Assembly: GCA_035294325.1 (NCBI GenBank)
Contig: DATGLE010000108.1
Span: 1-31,599 of the forward strand
Direction: 5' to 3'
DNA length: 31,599 nucleotides
Origin: DATGLE01 sp035294325
GTDB lineage: Bacteria; Chloroflexota; Ktedonobacteria; Ktedonobacterales; Ktedonobacteraceae
Part shown: one piece after another, positions 16,487 to 24,852 of the stretch
Layout: the number at the start of each line of letters is the position of its first letter
Numbering within the stretch: the stretch's first letter is position 1
Translations under genes and position numbers: made by a program
The notes under the pieces: model-generated
The model's database searches: none
What the model was told of the DNA's origin: nothing
What the model saw: the letters and a program-made list of their open reading frames with translations, nothing else

Positions 16487-18046
16487 CTACCTCCAGTCGG
16501 CCAGGAGCGCCTGCGCTGCATTATGCCCCGGCGCGCCCATGACGCCACCGCCAGGATGGACGCCGGAGCCACAGAGATACAGCCCGGCAATCGGCGTGCG
16601 GTAGCGGGCGCACTCCAGCGTGGGCCGCAGCGAGAAGATCTGATCGGGCGTAATCTCGCCGTGGAAGATATTGCCGTTGGGCATGCCATAGCGCTGCTCG
16701 ATATCGACAGGGCTGAGCACCTGGCGATAAAGGACGGCATCAGCGAAGTTGGGCGCGAACTCGGTCAGCGTCGCAATGATGCGGTCCGCCATCTCATTTT
16801 TCACCGAATCGGACCACTCGCGCCCTTTCAGATGGTAAGGAGCGTACTGGCAGAACATCGAGATGGTATGGTAGCCCGGGGGAGCAACCGATGGATCAGT
16901 AGCAGATTGCATGTAGGCTTCGATATAGGGCCGCTTTGAAAGTTCTCCGCGCATGGCATCTTCATACGCCTCCTGCACCCAGTCGGGCGTCGGGCTGACC
17001 TCGCACGAGCCAGCATGCTGCAAACCCGGCGCTGTACCGGGCAGGCAGGTGAAGCTCGGCAGTTCTTTCAAGGCAATATTAATTTTGATGACCGCGCTCT
17101 CGGTCTTGAAGCGTGAGATGCGGTGCAAGAAATCCTGATCCAGCCCCGCATCGGCGCAGAACTGCAAGAAGGTGCGTTTGGGATCGGCGTTGGAGAGTAC
17201 AGCCCTGGCACGCAGTTCCTCTCCATCCTCCAGGCGTACACCCTCCGCGCGCCCATCGTGAACCAGCACCTTCGCTACCCGCGCGTTCGTGCGGATAACA
17301 GCCCCGTGCGCCTCGGCGGAGGCGGCCATCGCGAAGCTGATGCGACCCATGCCGCCGCGCACATAGCCCCACAGGCCCTTCTGGCCGTTAACTTCACCGA
17401 GCATATGATGCCACAGCACATAGACCGAGCCGGGCGTCTTCGGCCCGAGAAAGCTCCCGATCACGCCCTGTCCCGCGAACGCCGCCCGCAAATAGTCGGA
17501 CTCGAAATAGTCGGCAAGCATATCGTAGAGATTGCCGAACATCAGGTAGCGGTAGATCTCTTCATCTTCGCCCCGGAAGCGGGCGGCAAGATCGGCAACC
17601 GACGGCGGCTCCTCCAGCAAAATCGGATTGAGGATCTCAGATGCACGCTCGAAAAACCGCAAGAAGCGCGGATAGGCTTCGGCATCGTGCGCGGAGAAGC
17701 GGCGGATACCCTCTACGGTCTTCTCTGTGCTGGCACGGATGAATAAATAGTTACCATCCTGGAAGGGCACAAACATCTGCGGATCTTTGACATAGGCATC
17801 AAAGCCATAGCGATGCAACTCAAGATCGCGAATAATCTCCGGACGCAGCAAGCTCACGACATAGGCACAGGGCGACATTGTAAAACCCGGGAACGGCTCC
17901 TCAAGCGTGCAGGCGCCGCCAACGCGATCTCGCTGCTCTAAGACCAGGACCCTCTTGCCCGCGCGGGCTAAATATCCGGCCGCAACCAGGCCGTTATGTC
18001 CGGCGCCGATGATGATTACGTCAAATAGATCACTCTGCTTCGCCAT
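16487..18046 (-). CDS. Phytoene desaturase-like FAD-dependent oxidoreductase (PYROXD2-like)
   Basis: A 519-residue FAD-binding amine-oxidase/CrtI-type protein. The dinucleotide motif GAGHNG is at residues 14-19 in FDVIIIGAGHNGLVAAGYLA, followed by LEQRDRVGGACTLEE. Mid-protein motifs include YVRGGMGRISFAMAASAEAHGA and VLSNADPKRTFLQF, and the C-terminus closes with GLYLCGSGVHPGGGVMGAPG, the usual second FAD motif. No other carotenoid genes are nearby, and the GxGHNG form together with the HPGGGVMGAPG end fits the PYROXD2-like group better than true carotenoid desaturases. I moved the start to 18046 because AAGGAG lies 9 nt before that ATG; the 30 extra upstream codons are not conserved-looking. 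Substrate unknown. Confidence 0.88.
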   Translation of the reverse strand: MAKQSDLFDVIIIGAGHNGLVAAGYLARAGKRVLVLEQRDRVGGACTLEEPFPGFTMSPCAYVVSLLRPEIIRDLELHRYGFDAYVKDPQMFVPFQDGNYLFIRASTEKTVEGIRRFSAHDAEAYPRFLRFFERASEILNPILLEEPPSVADLAARFRGEDEEIYRYLMFGNLYDMLADYFESDYLRAAFAGQGVIGSFLGPKTPGSVYVLWHHMLGEVNGQKGLWGYVRGGMGRISFAMAASAEAHGAVIRTNARVAKVLVHDGRAEGVRLEDGEELRARAVLSNADPKRTFLQFCADAGLDQDFLHRISRFKTESAVIKINIALKELPSFTCLPGTAPGLQHAGSCEVSPTPDWVQEAYEDAMRGELSKRPYIEAYMQSATDPSVAPPGYHTISMFCQYAPYHLKGREWSDSVKNEMADRIIATLTEFAPNFADAVLYRQVLSPVDIEQRYGMPNGNIFHGEITPDQIFSLRPTLECARYRTPIAGLYLCGSGVHPGGGVMGAPGHNAAQALLADWR

Positions 18047-18155
18047 ACGTGCGTGCTCCTTCTGAAAAGTAGATACAACGGGGCCTGAGCACAGTATAGC
18101 ATACAGCGCAGATAGATCCCGGTAGGCCGGGTACACCGGCCCACCGGAACATTGC

Positions 18156-19145
18156 TTACTTCACCGATGGCGGTGCGGGGAACACGCGGCGCACTCGGCC
18201 GCGCAGGCGCGCGACCAGCCACCCGATCAGGGCTACAGGAATGAGGTAGACGCTGAAAGCGAGCAGCCAGATGATGAAGGTAATCAGGCCCTGGCCGAAG
18301 GCCAGCGACGCCGCGAAAGCATCATGGAATACCTGACCGATACTCCACCCGGCGGGCGGCGGCGGCGGAGGAGCAACCTCTACTGGCTGCAAGGAAACCT
18401 CAACGGTATAAAACGCAACCTGGGATTTGAGCGAGTCGAGATGCCCCTCGATGTCCTCGATCTGTCCCTCGATGTCTGTCAGTCGCTGGTCTATCGAAAG
18501 AATATCGCCCATCGCCTGCGCATGGGCCATCAGGTCAAGCAGCCGCGATTGCTCGGCCCGCAGGTTCCTGAGACGAGAGGTCGTATCAACATAATCGTTG
18601 GTGACATCCTGCACGGACTCGTTGAAGGCTGTGAGCCGGCCGCCATGCTGGCGCGCGTAGTCTCGCAGGTAAGAGTAGACCAGCGGATAGAATTTAGCCT
18701 CCACAGAGAAGGCCATCGATATGCTGTAGAGATTGTTACCGGCCTGCTCATAATCGGTGCCAGCCGATGACGAAAGGGGATCGGTCTGGCTGATCCAAGC
18801 CTGCAAGTCATCGGCAACCTTTGTGGTATCTTTGACGCTCATACTGACCTTGAGCGTCTTGATGAGGTACTGCGGCGTGGCGACAGTGGATTGGGTGTTG
18901 CTGCCCAGCTTATGGGGAGCTTGAACGGAAGTAGAGCCATTGGAGGGTGCCGAGGCAGATGCGCCGTTGTAGCCCGTTCCAGCGGCGCTACGAGCGACGC
19001 TGTACTGCTGGGAGGGACCCGGCGCTGTTGAGGTGCTGGCAACATTCATTGTACCGGCCCCACAGGCGGCGCAGAGAAGTGCCAGCAGTATAAGGCTACT
19101 TAGCCAGAGGGTACGCCGCCTGCCTTTGATCCATCGGTGTAGCAT
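18156..19145 (-). CDS. DUF4349 domain putative lipoprotein
   Basis: The N-terminus is a signal peptide ending in LLALLCAACGAG with a lipobox-like cysteine at residue 28 (position -3 is Cys rather than Leu, a mild deviation). A Ser/Thr/Ala-rich linker follows to about residue 90. The DUF4349 domain contains SMSVKDTTKVADDLQAWISQ, the DVTNDYVDTTSRLRNLRAEQ coiled-coil, ILSIDQRLTDIEGQIEDIEG and the AFYTVEVSLQP strand. A proline run then leads to a membrane helix (LITFIIWLLAFSVYLIPVAL) and a basic tail. The topology is thus extracellular with a C-terminal anchor. The ribosome site AAGGAG precedes the ATG. Function unknown; it may be transcribed ahead of the oxidoreductase gene, 109 bp downstream. 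Confidence 0.87.
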   Translation of the reverse strand: MLHRWIKGRRRTLWLSSLILLALLCAACGAGTMNVASTSTAPGPSQQYSVARSAAGTGYNGASASAPSNGSTSVQAPHKLGSNTQSTVATPQYLIKTLKVSMSVKDTTKVADDLQAWISQTDPLSSSAGTDYEQAGNNLYSISMAFSVEAKFYPLVYSYLRDYARQHGGRLTAFNESVQDVTNDYVDTTSRLRNLRAEQSRLLDLMAHAQAMGDILSIDQRLTDIEGQIEDIEGHLDSLKSQVAFYTVEVSLQPVEVAPPPPPPAGWSIGQVFHDAFAASLAFGQGLITFIIWLLAFSVYLIPVALIGWLVARLRGRVRRVFPAPPSVK

Positions 19146-19442
19146 TGATTTGCTCCTTCATGCACAGGTTTGTTCTGATTTTAAGAATATGAACCATGAG
19201 ATAGCGCACATAGAGTAGAAGAAGGCTTTACTGCGCCGCGTGGGTAGAGATGCGCTATCTCTGCTACTAAGATGACGATGGGCGGGGATCAATAGTTCCC
19301 GATACTGAACCCTCCCGATCAAGAGCCGGAAGCCTGGTCCCCTGTCATCCTTCGCTGCTGCTCAGGAGGACAGGGATGATGACTTTACCGATTGTGGTAT
19401 TCCCCTACGGACGCAAAGGGTACGCCCTATTAACCGGTTCGT

Positions 19443-22031
19443 TCAGGGAAGCGGCGGCTCGGCACTGGGAGCGGGGAGTTCGAGCGAATCGCAATAGTCG
19501 GTGCATCGCAGAGCAGGCTGCTTGCTATCGGGCTGATACCACCAGAGGCGCTGTATAGCATCCTTCTGCCCGGCTGTCCAGTGGAAGCTAATATCGCCGA
19601 GATTGTTGTAGCCAACGATCATCGTTCCGGCCTTCCATTTGCGCAGCAAGCCCTCGTAGTTAAAGAGAACATCGACCAGGTGATTCTTCCGCTTTTCCAG
19701 TTCGCGCTCGAGTTGGTCGGCTCTGTGTGCGGCTCTATGGCGCAGCGCATGCGCGGGATACACTACGAGATCGCGCGGCTGCCGGTAAGACAGCCGCTGG
19801 TGTCCATGCTGCCTGAGCAGCGCTTGCCTGATATTACGCACAGCCTCACCGACGAGCGAGAGTATGCCGAGAGCCAGACGCACAGGCTTGAGCGAGAAAT
19901 TGGCAACGTGCTCGCGCGCTGATATCTCCGGCGCAGCCTCACCAGCAGGTGCGGGATAGAGCGTGTTGCGCAGGTAGCGCAGGCGGTAACTGCGGTCCGG
20001 CGGCATCCTGCTAAATGCTCCCTTTTCCCACCCCGTAGCCGGCAGCACGACCTCATATGGCGAGCGGGAGGCGGCGATCATGCGTGGCAGCGACCACCAG
20101 AACTGGTAGAGCCGTCTGTGGATCAGGGTGTGTATATAGCGGGTGAAGCGGTGGTGATTGCCGGAGACGAGATCCCAGGCGAAGTAGGCGATGGATCCGG
20201 CCTGTCGCCGCAGTATGCGCAGCAAGCGCGGATAGCCGATGGCGAGCACAGGGATCTGCGAGCCAGCCCCCTCGTTGCAGAGCGGGCTGGAGGTATAATT
20301 GATCAGCCTTGCCGTCTTCCGGGTATGCAGATCCCAGTACTCCATGCTCGCGCCAAAGGCGTAATGTACATCGCCGGCGAGGAACACGACGCGCCGCATT
20401 GCGCTAACCGTTTTGAGGAGATGCTGGAAGGTTCCCCACTCCAGTGCCCAGGCTTCGCGGTCATAAGAATAATTGTCCTTGATACGCCAGTGGCTCCAGA
20501 ACTGGACGTTCTCGACAAAATCGATGCCGATCACAGGCGTGGCCGAGATAATCACGCTGACATCAACGTCCTCGCGCACGTTAGCGGCCAGTTGTGCGTG
20601 CATAGCGGCGGGCGAGAGCAGGCCGGGAAAGTCGTCCGGCGCGTGATAGAGACGATGGGTCCGTGTATCCATCACAATCACCTGGTAGCGCGGCGCGGCA
20701 TAGCTATAGTACCAGCGCAGTGCCTGCTGCGGCACCTGCATCTGGCCATCCTCCAGGCCGAGCGGCATGCCTATGGTATGCTCGATGACGGCCACACGCG
20801 CATCCGTCTCCTGACCACGCCAGCCGTCGAGCGCAGTGAGCAGCAGCCCACCCTGCTCACCGGCGAACTGCCGGGGTGTGTTGCCCCATGCCTGAAAGAC
20901 TGCGTAGGCCAGCAGCGCATTGCGAATAATGCGCCTGCCCAGCGGGTTGAAAATCACGCGCTGGCACCATGCCCCGTCGAGATACCAGTCGTCAGTCACC
21001 TCGTGATCGTCGCAGATCATGTAGGTGGCAATGTTCGCCAGGGCGCGTCGCACCCGGGGCAGCGTGTCGCAGAAGCGGTAGAGATGCACCAGCATCTCAT
21101 CGTAATGTCCGGCAGCTTTATCTCTGGTATACGTGTCGGGAGAGTTCCGCCAGCACTCCTCAAAGGTCGGCAAATCATCCGGCCAGAGCATATCCGACCA
21201 GGCAAACAGATACATTGCCACATACTCGTTCAAAGCCAGCAAATGGTTCTGTGCCGTCGTGGTAGTGAAGGCAGCATGGTTGCGAACCAGATCGCTACGA
21301 CTGGAGGGCGGAAACGAGCGCGCGGGTGCATCGACCAGGGGCAGCCTCTCCTCGACATTGCCAGAGAAAAGGAAAGTGCCCGCATCGATCAGCGCATAGA
21401 GCAGAGGAGCAGCAACGTCATCGGCATAGATCTGGTCGCCGGTCAAAAAGAGTTGCTGTGGGCGTCCTTCGTCCCGCCGGATAGCTGTCTCCAGCAGTGC
21501 ATCGAGGGCGGATAGAGCTTCACGTCCCTCGCCGTGCGGCTTGCGACACGAGCCGTGAATGATTCTGACGCGGTTAAGATCCTGGGGCGGCAGGATGAAG
21601 CCGGGCAGGGGCTGGCCCGGATAGCAGAGGCGCGCCAGAGGATCGGCGGCAGCGGGATCGTCAACCAGCACGCCGGGCGTGTAGAGCCGCTCCGCCGGTG
21701 CTGCCTCGCTCACATTGCCATCGAGCGGAAGGAAGAACACATCATACCAATAGCTTTCGCCCCAGGTCAGCTTCTCATCCTGCGACCTGGCATGAGCCGT
21801 CACCGCGACCACATGCAGGTGATCGCCCAGGCGCACCGTGCTGCGCGTCCCCTCCATGCGCGGCACAGGCGCCCCGGTGGCATCACGCGCGTAAACTCGC
21901 AACGTCACCAGCCTCGGCTCTTTCAGCGCCAGCCAGACCGTTGCGGATTCCGGCTCCACGCGCCGCACAATTGGTCCGGCCAGGATCAACGGCAAAGCAG
22001 CAAAACGTTCGGCCAGCGGTACCCAGGCCAT
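19443..22031 (-). CDS. PhoD-like metallophosphatase with long C-terminal extension
   Basis: An 862-residue PhoD-type calcineurin-like phosphatase. An N-terminal beta-rich region (about 1-125, ILAGPIVRRVEPESATVWLA) resembles the PhoD N-terminal domain. Metal-binding motifs are GSCRKPHG (160-167), FLTGDQIYADD (195-205), CDDHEVTDDW (340-349) and FLAGDVHYAFG (550-560). Classical PhoD is Tat-exported, but no signal peptide is visible, so it is probably cytoplasmic and its substrate is unclear (phosphodiester or phosphomonoester). About 270 residues follow the last motif, with a charged helical stretch (HRAADQLERELEKRKN-like) and a final SFHWTAGQKDAIQRLWWYQP region. The ribosome site AGGAGGAGGGA precedes the ATG. 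It is divergent from the GH3 gene, and this is the only divergent gap in the window without a long snapback. Confidence 0.88.
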   Translation of the reverse strand: MAWVPLAERFAALPLILAGPIVRRVEPESATVWLALKEPRLVTLRVYARDATGAPVPRMEGTRSTVRLGDHLHVVAVTAHARSQDEKLTWGESYWYDVFFLPLDGNVSEAAPAERLYTPGVLVDDPAAADPLARLCYPGQPLPGFILPPQDLNRVRIIHGSCRKPHGEGREALSALDALLETAIRRDEGRPQQLFLTGDQIYADDVAAPLLYALIDAGTFLFSGNVEERLPLVDAPARSFPPSSRSDLVRNHAAFTTTTAQNHLLALNEYVAMYLFAWSDMLWPDDLPTFEECWRNSPDTYTRDKAAGHYDEMLVHLYRFCDTLPRVRRALANIATYMICDDHEVTDDWYLDGAWCQRVIFNPLGRRIIRNALLAYAVFQAWGNTPRQFAGEQGGLLLTALDGWRGQETDARVAVIEHTIGMPLGLEDGQMQVPQQALRWYYSYAAPRYQVIVMDTRTHRLYHAPDDFPGLLSPAAMHAQLAANVREDVDVSVIISATPVIGIDFVENVQFWSHWRIKDNYSYDREAWALEWGTFQHLLKTVSAMRRVVFLAGDVHYAFGASMEYWDLHTRKTARLINYTSSPLCNEGAGSQIPVLAIGYPRLLRILRRQAGSIAYFAWDLVSGNHHRFTRYIHTLIHRRLYQFWWSLPRMIAASRSPYEVVLPATGWEKGAFSRMPPDRSYRLRYLRNTLYPAPAGEAAPEISAREHVANFSLKPVRLALGILSLVGEAVRNIRQALLRQHGHQRLSYRQPRDLVVYPAHALRHRAAHRADQLERELEKRKNHLVDVLFNYEGLLRKWKAGTMIVGYNNLGDISFHWTAGQKDAIQRLWWYQPDSKQPALRCTDYCDSLELPAPSAEPPLP

Positions 22032-22308
22032 ACGGTAGATCCCTCCTCCTGAATATCACATGTTACTCTCAGTGTAGCGCTCCATCCTGCCGGATGCAAG
22101 GCGTAGCAAACGTCTCGCAAGCCCTCGCTTACCCCCCGGGCCAGCCGTTTAGCACGGCGGAGTGGAAGCGCACCGGGAAAGAGACCCACGTCCATGCAGC
22201 CGCACGGGGGCACGGCGCGTTATAATTAAATGGAGGCGGCTTAAAGGTCGACTCTGGCCGAAACGCTTCTAAACAGAAGTACTAAATTCATTATTGGAGC
22301 CTGTGAAC

Positions 22309-23577
22309 ATGAGGAGACTGCGCGCGGCACGCAAATATCTGGCAGCGCTAAACACCCGCCTCATCCTCGTCGCGTGCTGTACAGCTCTGCTGCTCTCCGG
22401 CAGCGCCGGGCCGGCATTCGGCCACATCTCAACTCCGTCGCCCCGGCGTACCCACACTGCCTCGCCAGTCATCGTTCAGCCCGCGCAGGCCGGGGCAAGC
22501 CCGGAGGATAGCGGGCCTCAGCCATCGATGGCACAACTCAGAACAGTGCAGAGAATCATGGAAGGCATGTCGCTGGACCAGAAGCTCGGCCAACTGCTGA
22601 TCGTCGAATACCTGGGAAACAGCTACCAGGACAGCGGACTACAGTATATGATAAAGCAGCAGTTTGTTGGCGGTTTCATGTACCAGGAAAGCAACCACAA
22701 CTTCGACGCGCCTTATAACACCGAGAGCAGCGTCAACGCCTTCTCGCAAGAGGCCATGACCGACGCCGCTGTTCCTCTGCTCATTGCCACCGACCAGGAA
22801 GGGGGCCTCGTCAACCGGCTCTACACCTTTCATGGTGATCTTCCCTCAGCGCAGGACATGGCAGCCAGCGGAGATCCGCACGTAGCCTTTGTGCAGGGAG
22901 CGCAAGATGCCCAATGGCTGGCGGATCTGGGTATGAACGCCGATCTCGCCCCGGTTGTCGACGTACACACTGTCAACCCCCCTATCCTGGAGACGCGCAT
23001 GTTTGGCAGCGACCCACAAACAGTTGCCGCCTACGCCGGAGCTTTCCTCGACGGACTACAGGAAAACGGCATCGCAGGCTGCCTCAAACATTTCCCCGGG
23101 CTGGGCGCGATCACCTCCGATCCGCACAGCGGACTGCCGGTGGTCAATCGCAGCATGACCGAACTGGAGAAGATAGACCTTGCACCCTACCGGCTCCTGA
23201 TTTCGCAGGAGCATCCCGCGATGATTATGGCTACTGACGTACTCATGCCTGCCATCGATCCCACGCTGCCCGCCGAGCTATCGCCGAAGGCTATCGACGG
23301 CATATTGCGCGGCGAACTGGGATACAACGGCGTCGTCATTACCGATGGTCTCTATATGAGCGGCATCAGCGATCAGTGGACGTTGAGCCAGGCTACGGTG
23401 CTGGCAGTTGAGGCCGGAGACGACCTGATCGAAGGCCCATTTACCCCCGATCAGGTATCAGCGGTAGTTAGCGCATTGAAGCAGGCGCTGCAACAGGGAC
23501 AACTGAGCATGGAGCGGATCGATCAGTCGGTGCAGCGCATCCTGCTCATGAAAATGCAGTACGGAATCATCAAATAG
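22309..23577 (+). CDS. Secreted glycoside hydrolase family 3 (NagZ-like beta-N-acetylhexosaminidase)
   Basis: A 422-residue GH3 enzyme that would cleave terminal beta-linked N-acetylglucosamine, for example from cell-wall fragments. A signal peptide is evident (LILVACCTALLLSGSAGPAF). Family motifs are LDQKLGQLLIVE, ATDQEGGLVNRL, KHFPGLGAITSDPHSG (260-275, with the His of the Asp-His pair near 273) and VVITDGLYMSG, where Asp346 is the likely nucleophile. KHFPGLG replaces the usual KHFPGHG, a minor change. The ATG at 22309 is preferred to the TTG at 22294 because GGAG lies 9 nt before it. A TATAAT at 22221-22226 may be the -10 of its promoter. The gene ends 9 bp from the convergent osmC-type gene. 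Confidence 0.9.
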   Translation: MRRLRAARKYLAALNTRLILVACCTALLLSGSAGPAFGHISTPSPRRTHTASPVIVQPAQAGASPEDSGPQPSMAQLRTVQRIMEGMSLDQKLGQLLIVEYLGNSYQDSGLQYMIKQQFVGGFMYQESNHNFDAPYNTESSVNAFSQEAMTDAAVPLLIATDQEGGLVNRLYTFHGDLPSAQDMAASGDPHVAFVQGAQDAQWLADLGMNADLAPVVDVHTVNPPILETRMFGSDPQTVAAYAGAFLDGLQENGIAGCLKHFPGLGAITSDPHSGLPVVNRSMTELEKIDLAPYRLLISQEHPAMIMATDVLMPAIDPTLPAELSPKAIDGILRGELGYNGVVITDGLYMSGISDQWTLSQATVLAVEAGDDLIEGPFTPDQVSAVVSALKQALQQGQLSMERIDQSVQRILLMKMQYGIIK

Positions 23578-23586
23578 GAAGCCGGA

Positions 23587-24030
23587 CTACTGCTCCAGGT
23601 GAGCATTGACGCGGATCGGAACGTTGTTATGCAGTGCCTGCGAGACAGGGCAGCCCTGGCCGGCCTGCTGCGCCGCCTGGTCAAAGCCGGCGGCATCCAA
23701 CCCCGGAACCTTGCCACGTACATCGAGCGTCATGCTACCGATTCTGAAGCCCGCCTCGGTCTGCTCAAAGGTGCAGACGGCGCTGACCGTCAATCTCTCC
23801 GGCGTCTTGCCGGCGCTCGATAGCGTATGCGAAAGGGCCATCGAGAAACAGGCCGCGTGTGCGGCAGCGATCAACTCCTCGGGGCTGGTCTTTCCATCGG
23901 AACGCTCTGTACGCGAAGCCCATGTGACCGGTAATTCCGGCACGGCTCCGCTGCCCATACGAACGCTGCCGTGCCCGCGAGCCAGATTTCCCTCCCAGGT
24001 GGCCTCGGCTCGTCGTTCTGCTTTCACCAT
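23587..24030 (-). CDS. osmC: OsmC/Ohr family peroxiredoxin
   Basis: A 147-residue thiol peroxidase that reduces organic hydroperoxides, probably in the cytoplasm. The two redox cysteines are Cys61 in AAAHAACFSMALSHTL and Cys127 in QQAGQGCPVSQALHNN, with the intervening arrangement of the OsmC subfamily (TSPEELIAAAHAACFSMAL is a hallmark). The start is supported by GAGGAAG just before the ATG. It is followed upstream by the cupin gene on the same strand (59-bp gap), so the two may share a transcript. The enzyme type is clear; subfamily assignment (OsmC rather than Ohr) rests on the TSPEEL and ACF pattern. Confidence 0.92.
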   Translation of the reverse strand: MVKAERRAEATWEGNLARGHGSVRMGSGAVPELPVTWASRTERSDGKTSPEELIAAAHAACFSMALSHTLSSAGKTPERLTVSAVCTFEQTEAGFRIGSMTLDVRGKVPGLDAAGFDQAAQQAGQGCPVSQALHNNVPIRVNAHLEQ

Positions 24031-24089
24031 GACTTCCTCTCTTTCTTTGCACTAGCTTTCCGGGCGGGCGACTGCGCCCTCCCGATATC

Positions 24090-24530
24090 CTACATTGTGC
24101 GCGCCACCAGTGGCGTATGACCGCGCAGAATATCCAGCCCCTCCTCAGCGCAGCGGGCTGGATCGGGGGTAATGGTAAGCAGCATAAGTGCATCGGTGCG
24201 GGCAATGACGCTGTGAAGTACACTGGCTTCCAGCCTCAGCAGCAGCCCGGCCTGCAACCTGACATGCTTCTCCGGCGTCTCGATGATAATGCGCCCGCGC
24301 AGCACCTGCATCAGAACCTGGCCGGGTGAGCGATGTTCCGCCAGTTGCTGGCCGGCGCGAAAAGCAATGAGCACGACGCGGGCCGAGCCGAGGTCCGAGA
24401 GCACCTGAATATGCGGGTGGTCATCTCGAAAACGGGCCAGCGTCCGCAGATCGAAGACGATCAGGTTGGTCGTCGTTGACTGCGCATCCGTATGCTCCTG
24501 TTCCCCTGCCCCTTCGGGCCTATGCTGCAT
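24090..24530 (-). CDS. Cupin-domain protein
   Basis: A 146-residue single cupin barrel. After a polar N-terminus, LIVFDLRTLARFRDDHPHIQ is followed by the first cupin motif region (SARVVLIAFRAGQQLAEHRS, PGQVLMQVLRGRIII). The second motif region is LQAGLLLRLEASVLHSVIAR with a metal-ligand-like histidine. Some histidine and glutamate ligands expected of metal cupins (AEHRSPGQVLMQVL) are only partly present. The start at 24530 has GAGGGG 4 nt upstream; 68 extra codons above it are translations of a tandem repeat rich in Pro, Ser, Cys and Arg and are unlikely to be coding. Function unknown: such small cupins often act as sensors or isomerases. It may be an operon partner of the OsmC gene. Confidence 0.8.
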   Translation of the reverse strand: MQHRPEGAGEQEHTDAQSTTTNLIVFDLRTLARFRDDHPHIQVLSDLGSARVVLIAFRAGQQLAEHRSPGQVLMQVLRGRIIIETPEKHVRLQAGLLLRLEASVLHSVIARTDALMLLTITPDPARCAEEGLDILRGHTPLVARTM

Positions 24531-24852
24531 GATACCCCTCTTCTCGAACAAATGGAAGAGCTGCGAAGAATGTTCTACCCTTTTTATATTACAACTATAT
24601 TGCAACCCTCTACTGACGCACGGGGCCGTGCTGGCAATGGGGAACCGGCAAGGCGAGGGAACCGGCAAGACGGGGGACCGGCAAGGCGAGGGAACCGGCA
24701 AGACGGGGGACCGGCAAGGGGAAGACGGCCGCAAGGGCCGTCTCTACATTTCGTCTGTGCCTGCCAACGGGTAATGTAGAGACGGCCCTTGCGGCCGTCT
24801 TGTCCCCTGTCGCGTCCCCCTCTGTCGCGTCCCCCCCTTATCGCGTGATCCG
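24531..24852. repeat. Repeat-rich intergenic stretch: tandem 33-bp repeat, nested snapback, GTCGCGTCCCCC repeat
   Basis: A 33-bp unit (half-units ggcaaggcgagggaacc and ggcaagacgggggacc) is present as two exact tandem copies, 24647-24679 and 24680-24712, followed by a partial third. Next comes a snapback with perfect 29-bp arms (24722-24750 and 24773-24801) and a 22-nt loop; each arm itself contains acggcc-gcaag-ggccgt, so it can also fold separately. Then gtcgcgtccccc is repeated with spacing of about 15 bp (24810-24837). It lies between the LOG-family and cupin genes, both on the minus strand. The AT-rich part at 24580-24605 may hold the cupin promoter. Confidence 0.8.

Noticed and set aside
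16487..18046. Possible carotenoid biosynthesis locus
   Set aside because: Only one desaturase-like gene is present, with PYROXD2-like features; no phytoene synthase or cyclase genes are nearby.
20118..21515. 465-codon plus-strand open frame
   Set aside because: It lies opposite the PhoD-like gene, which has all four metal motifs in the minus frame. No family is recognisable in the plus frame.
24680..24712. CRISPR-like array
   Set aside because: The 33-bp units are directly adjacent, with no unique spacers and no cas genes in the window.
24531..24734. N-terminal extension of the cupin frame
   Set aside because: It translates the tandem repeat into a Pro/Ser/Cys/Arg-rich sequence; the ATG at 24530 has a ribosome site and begins the conserved part.
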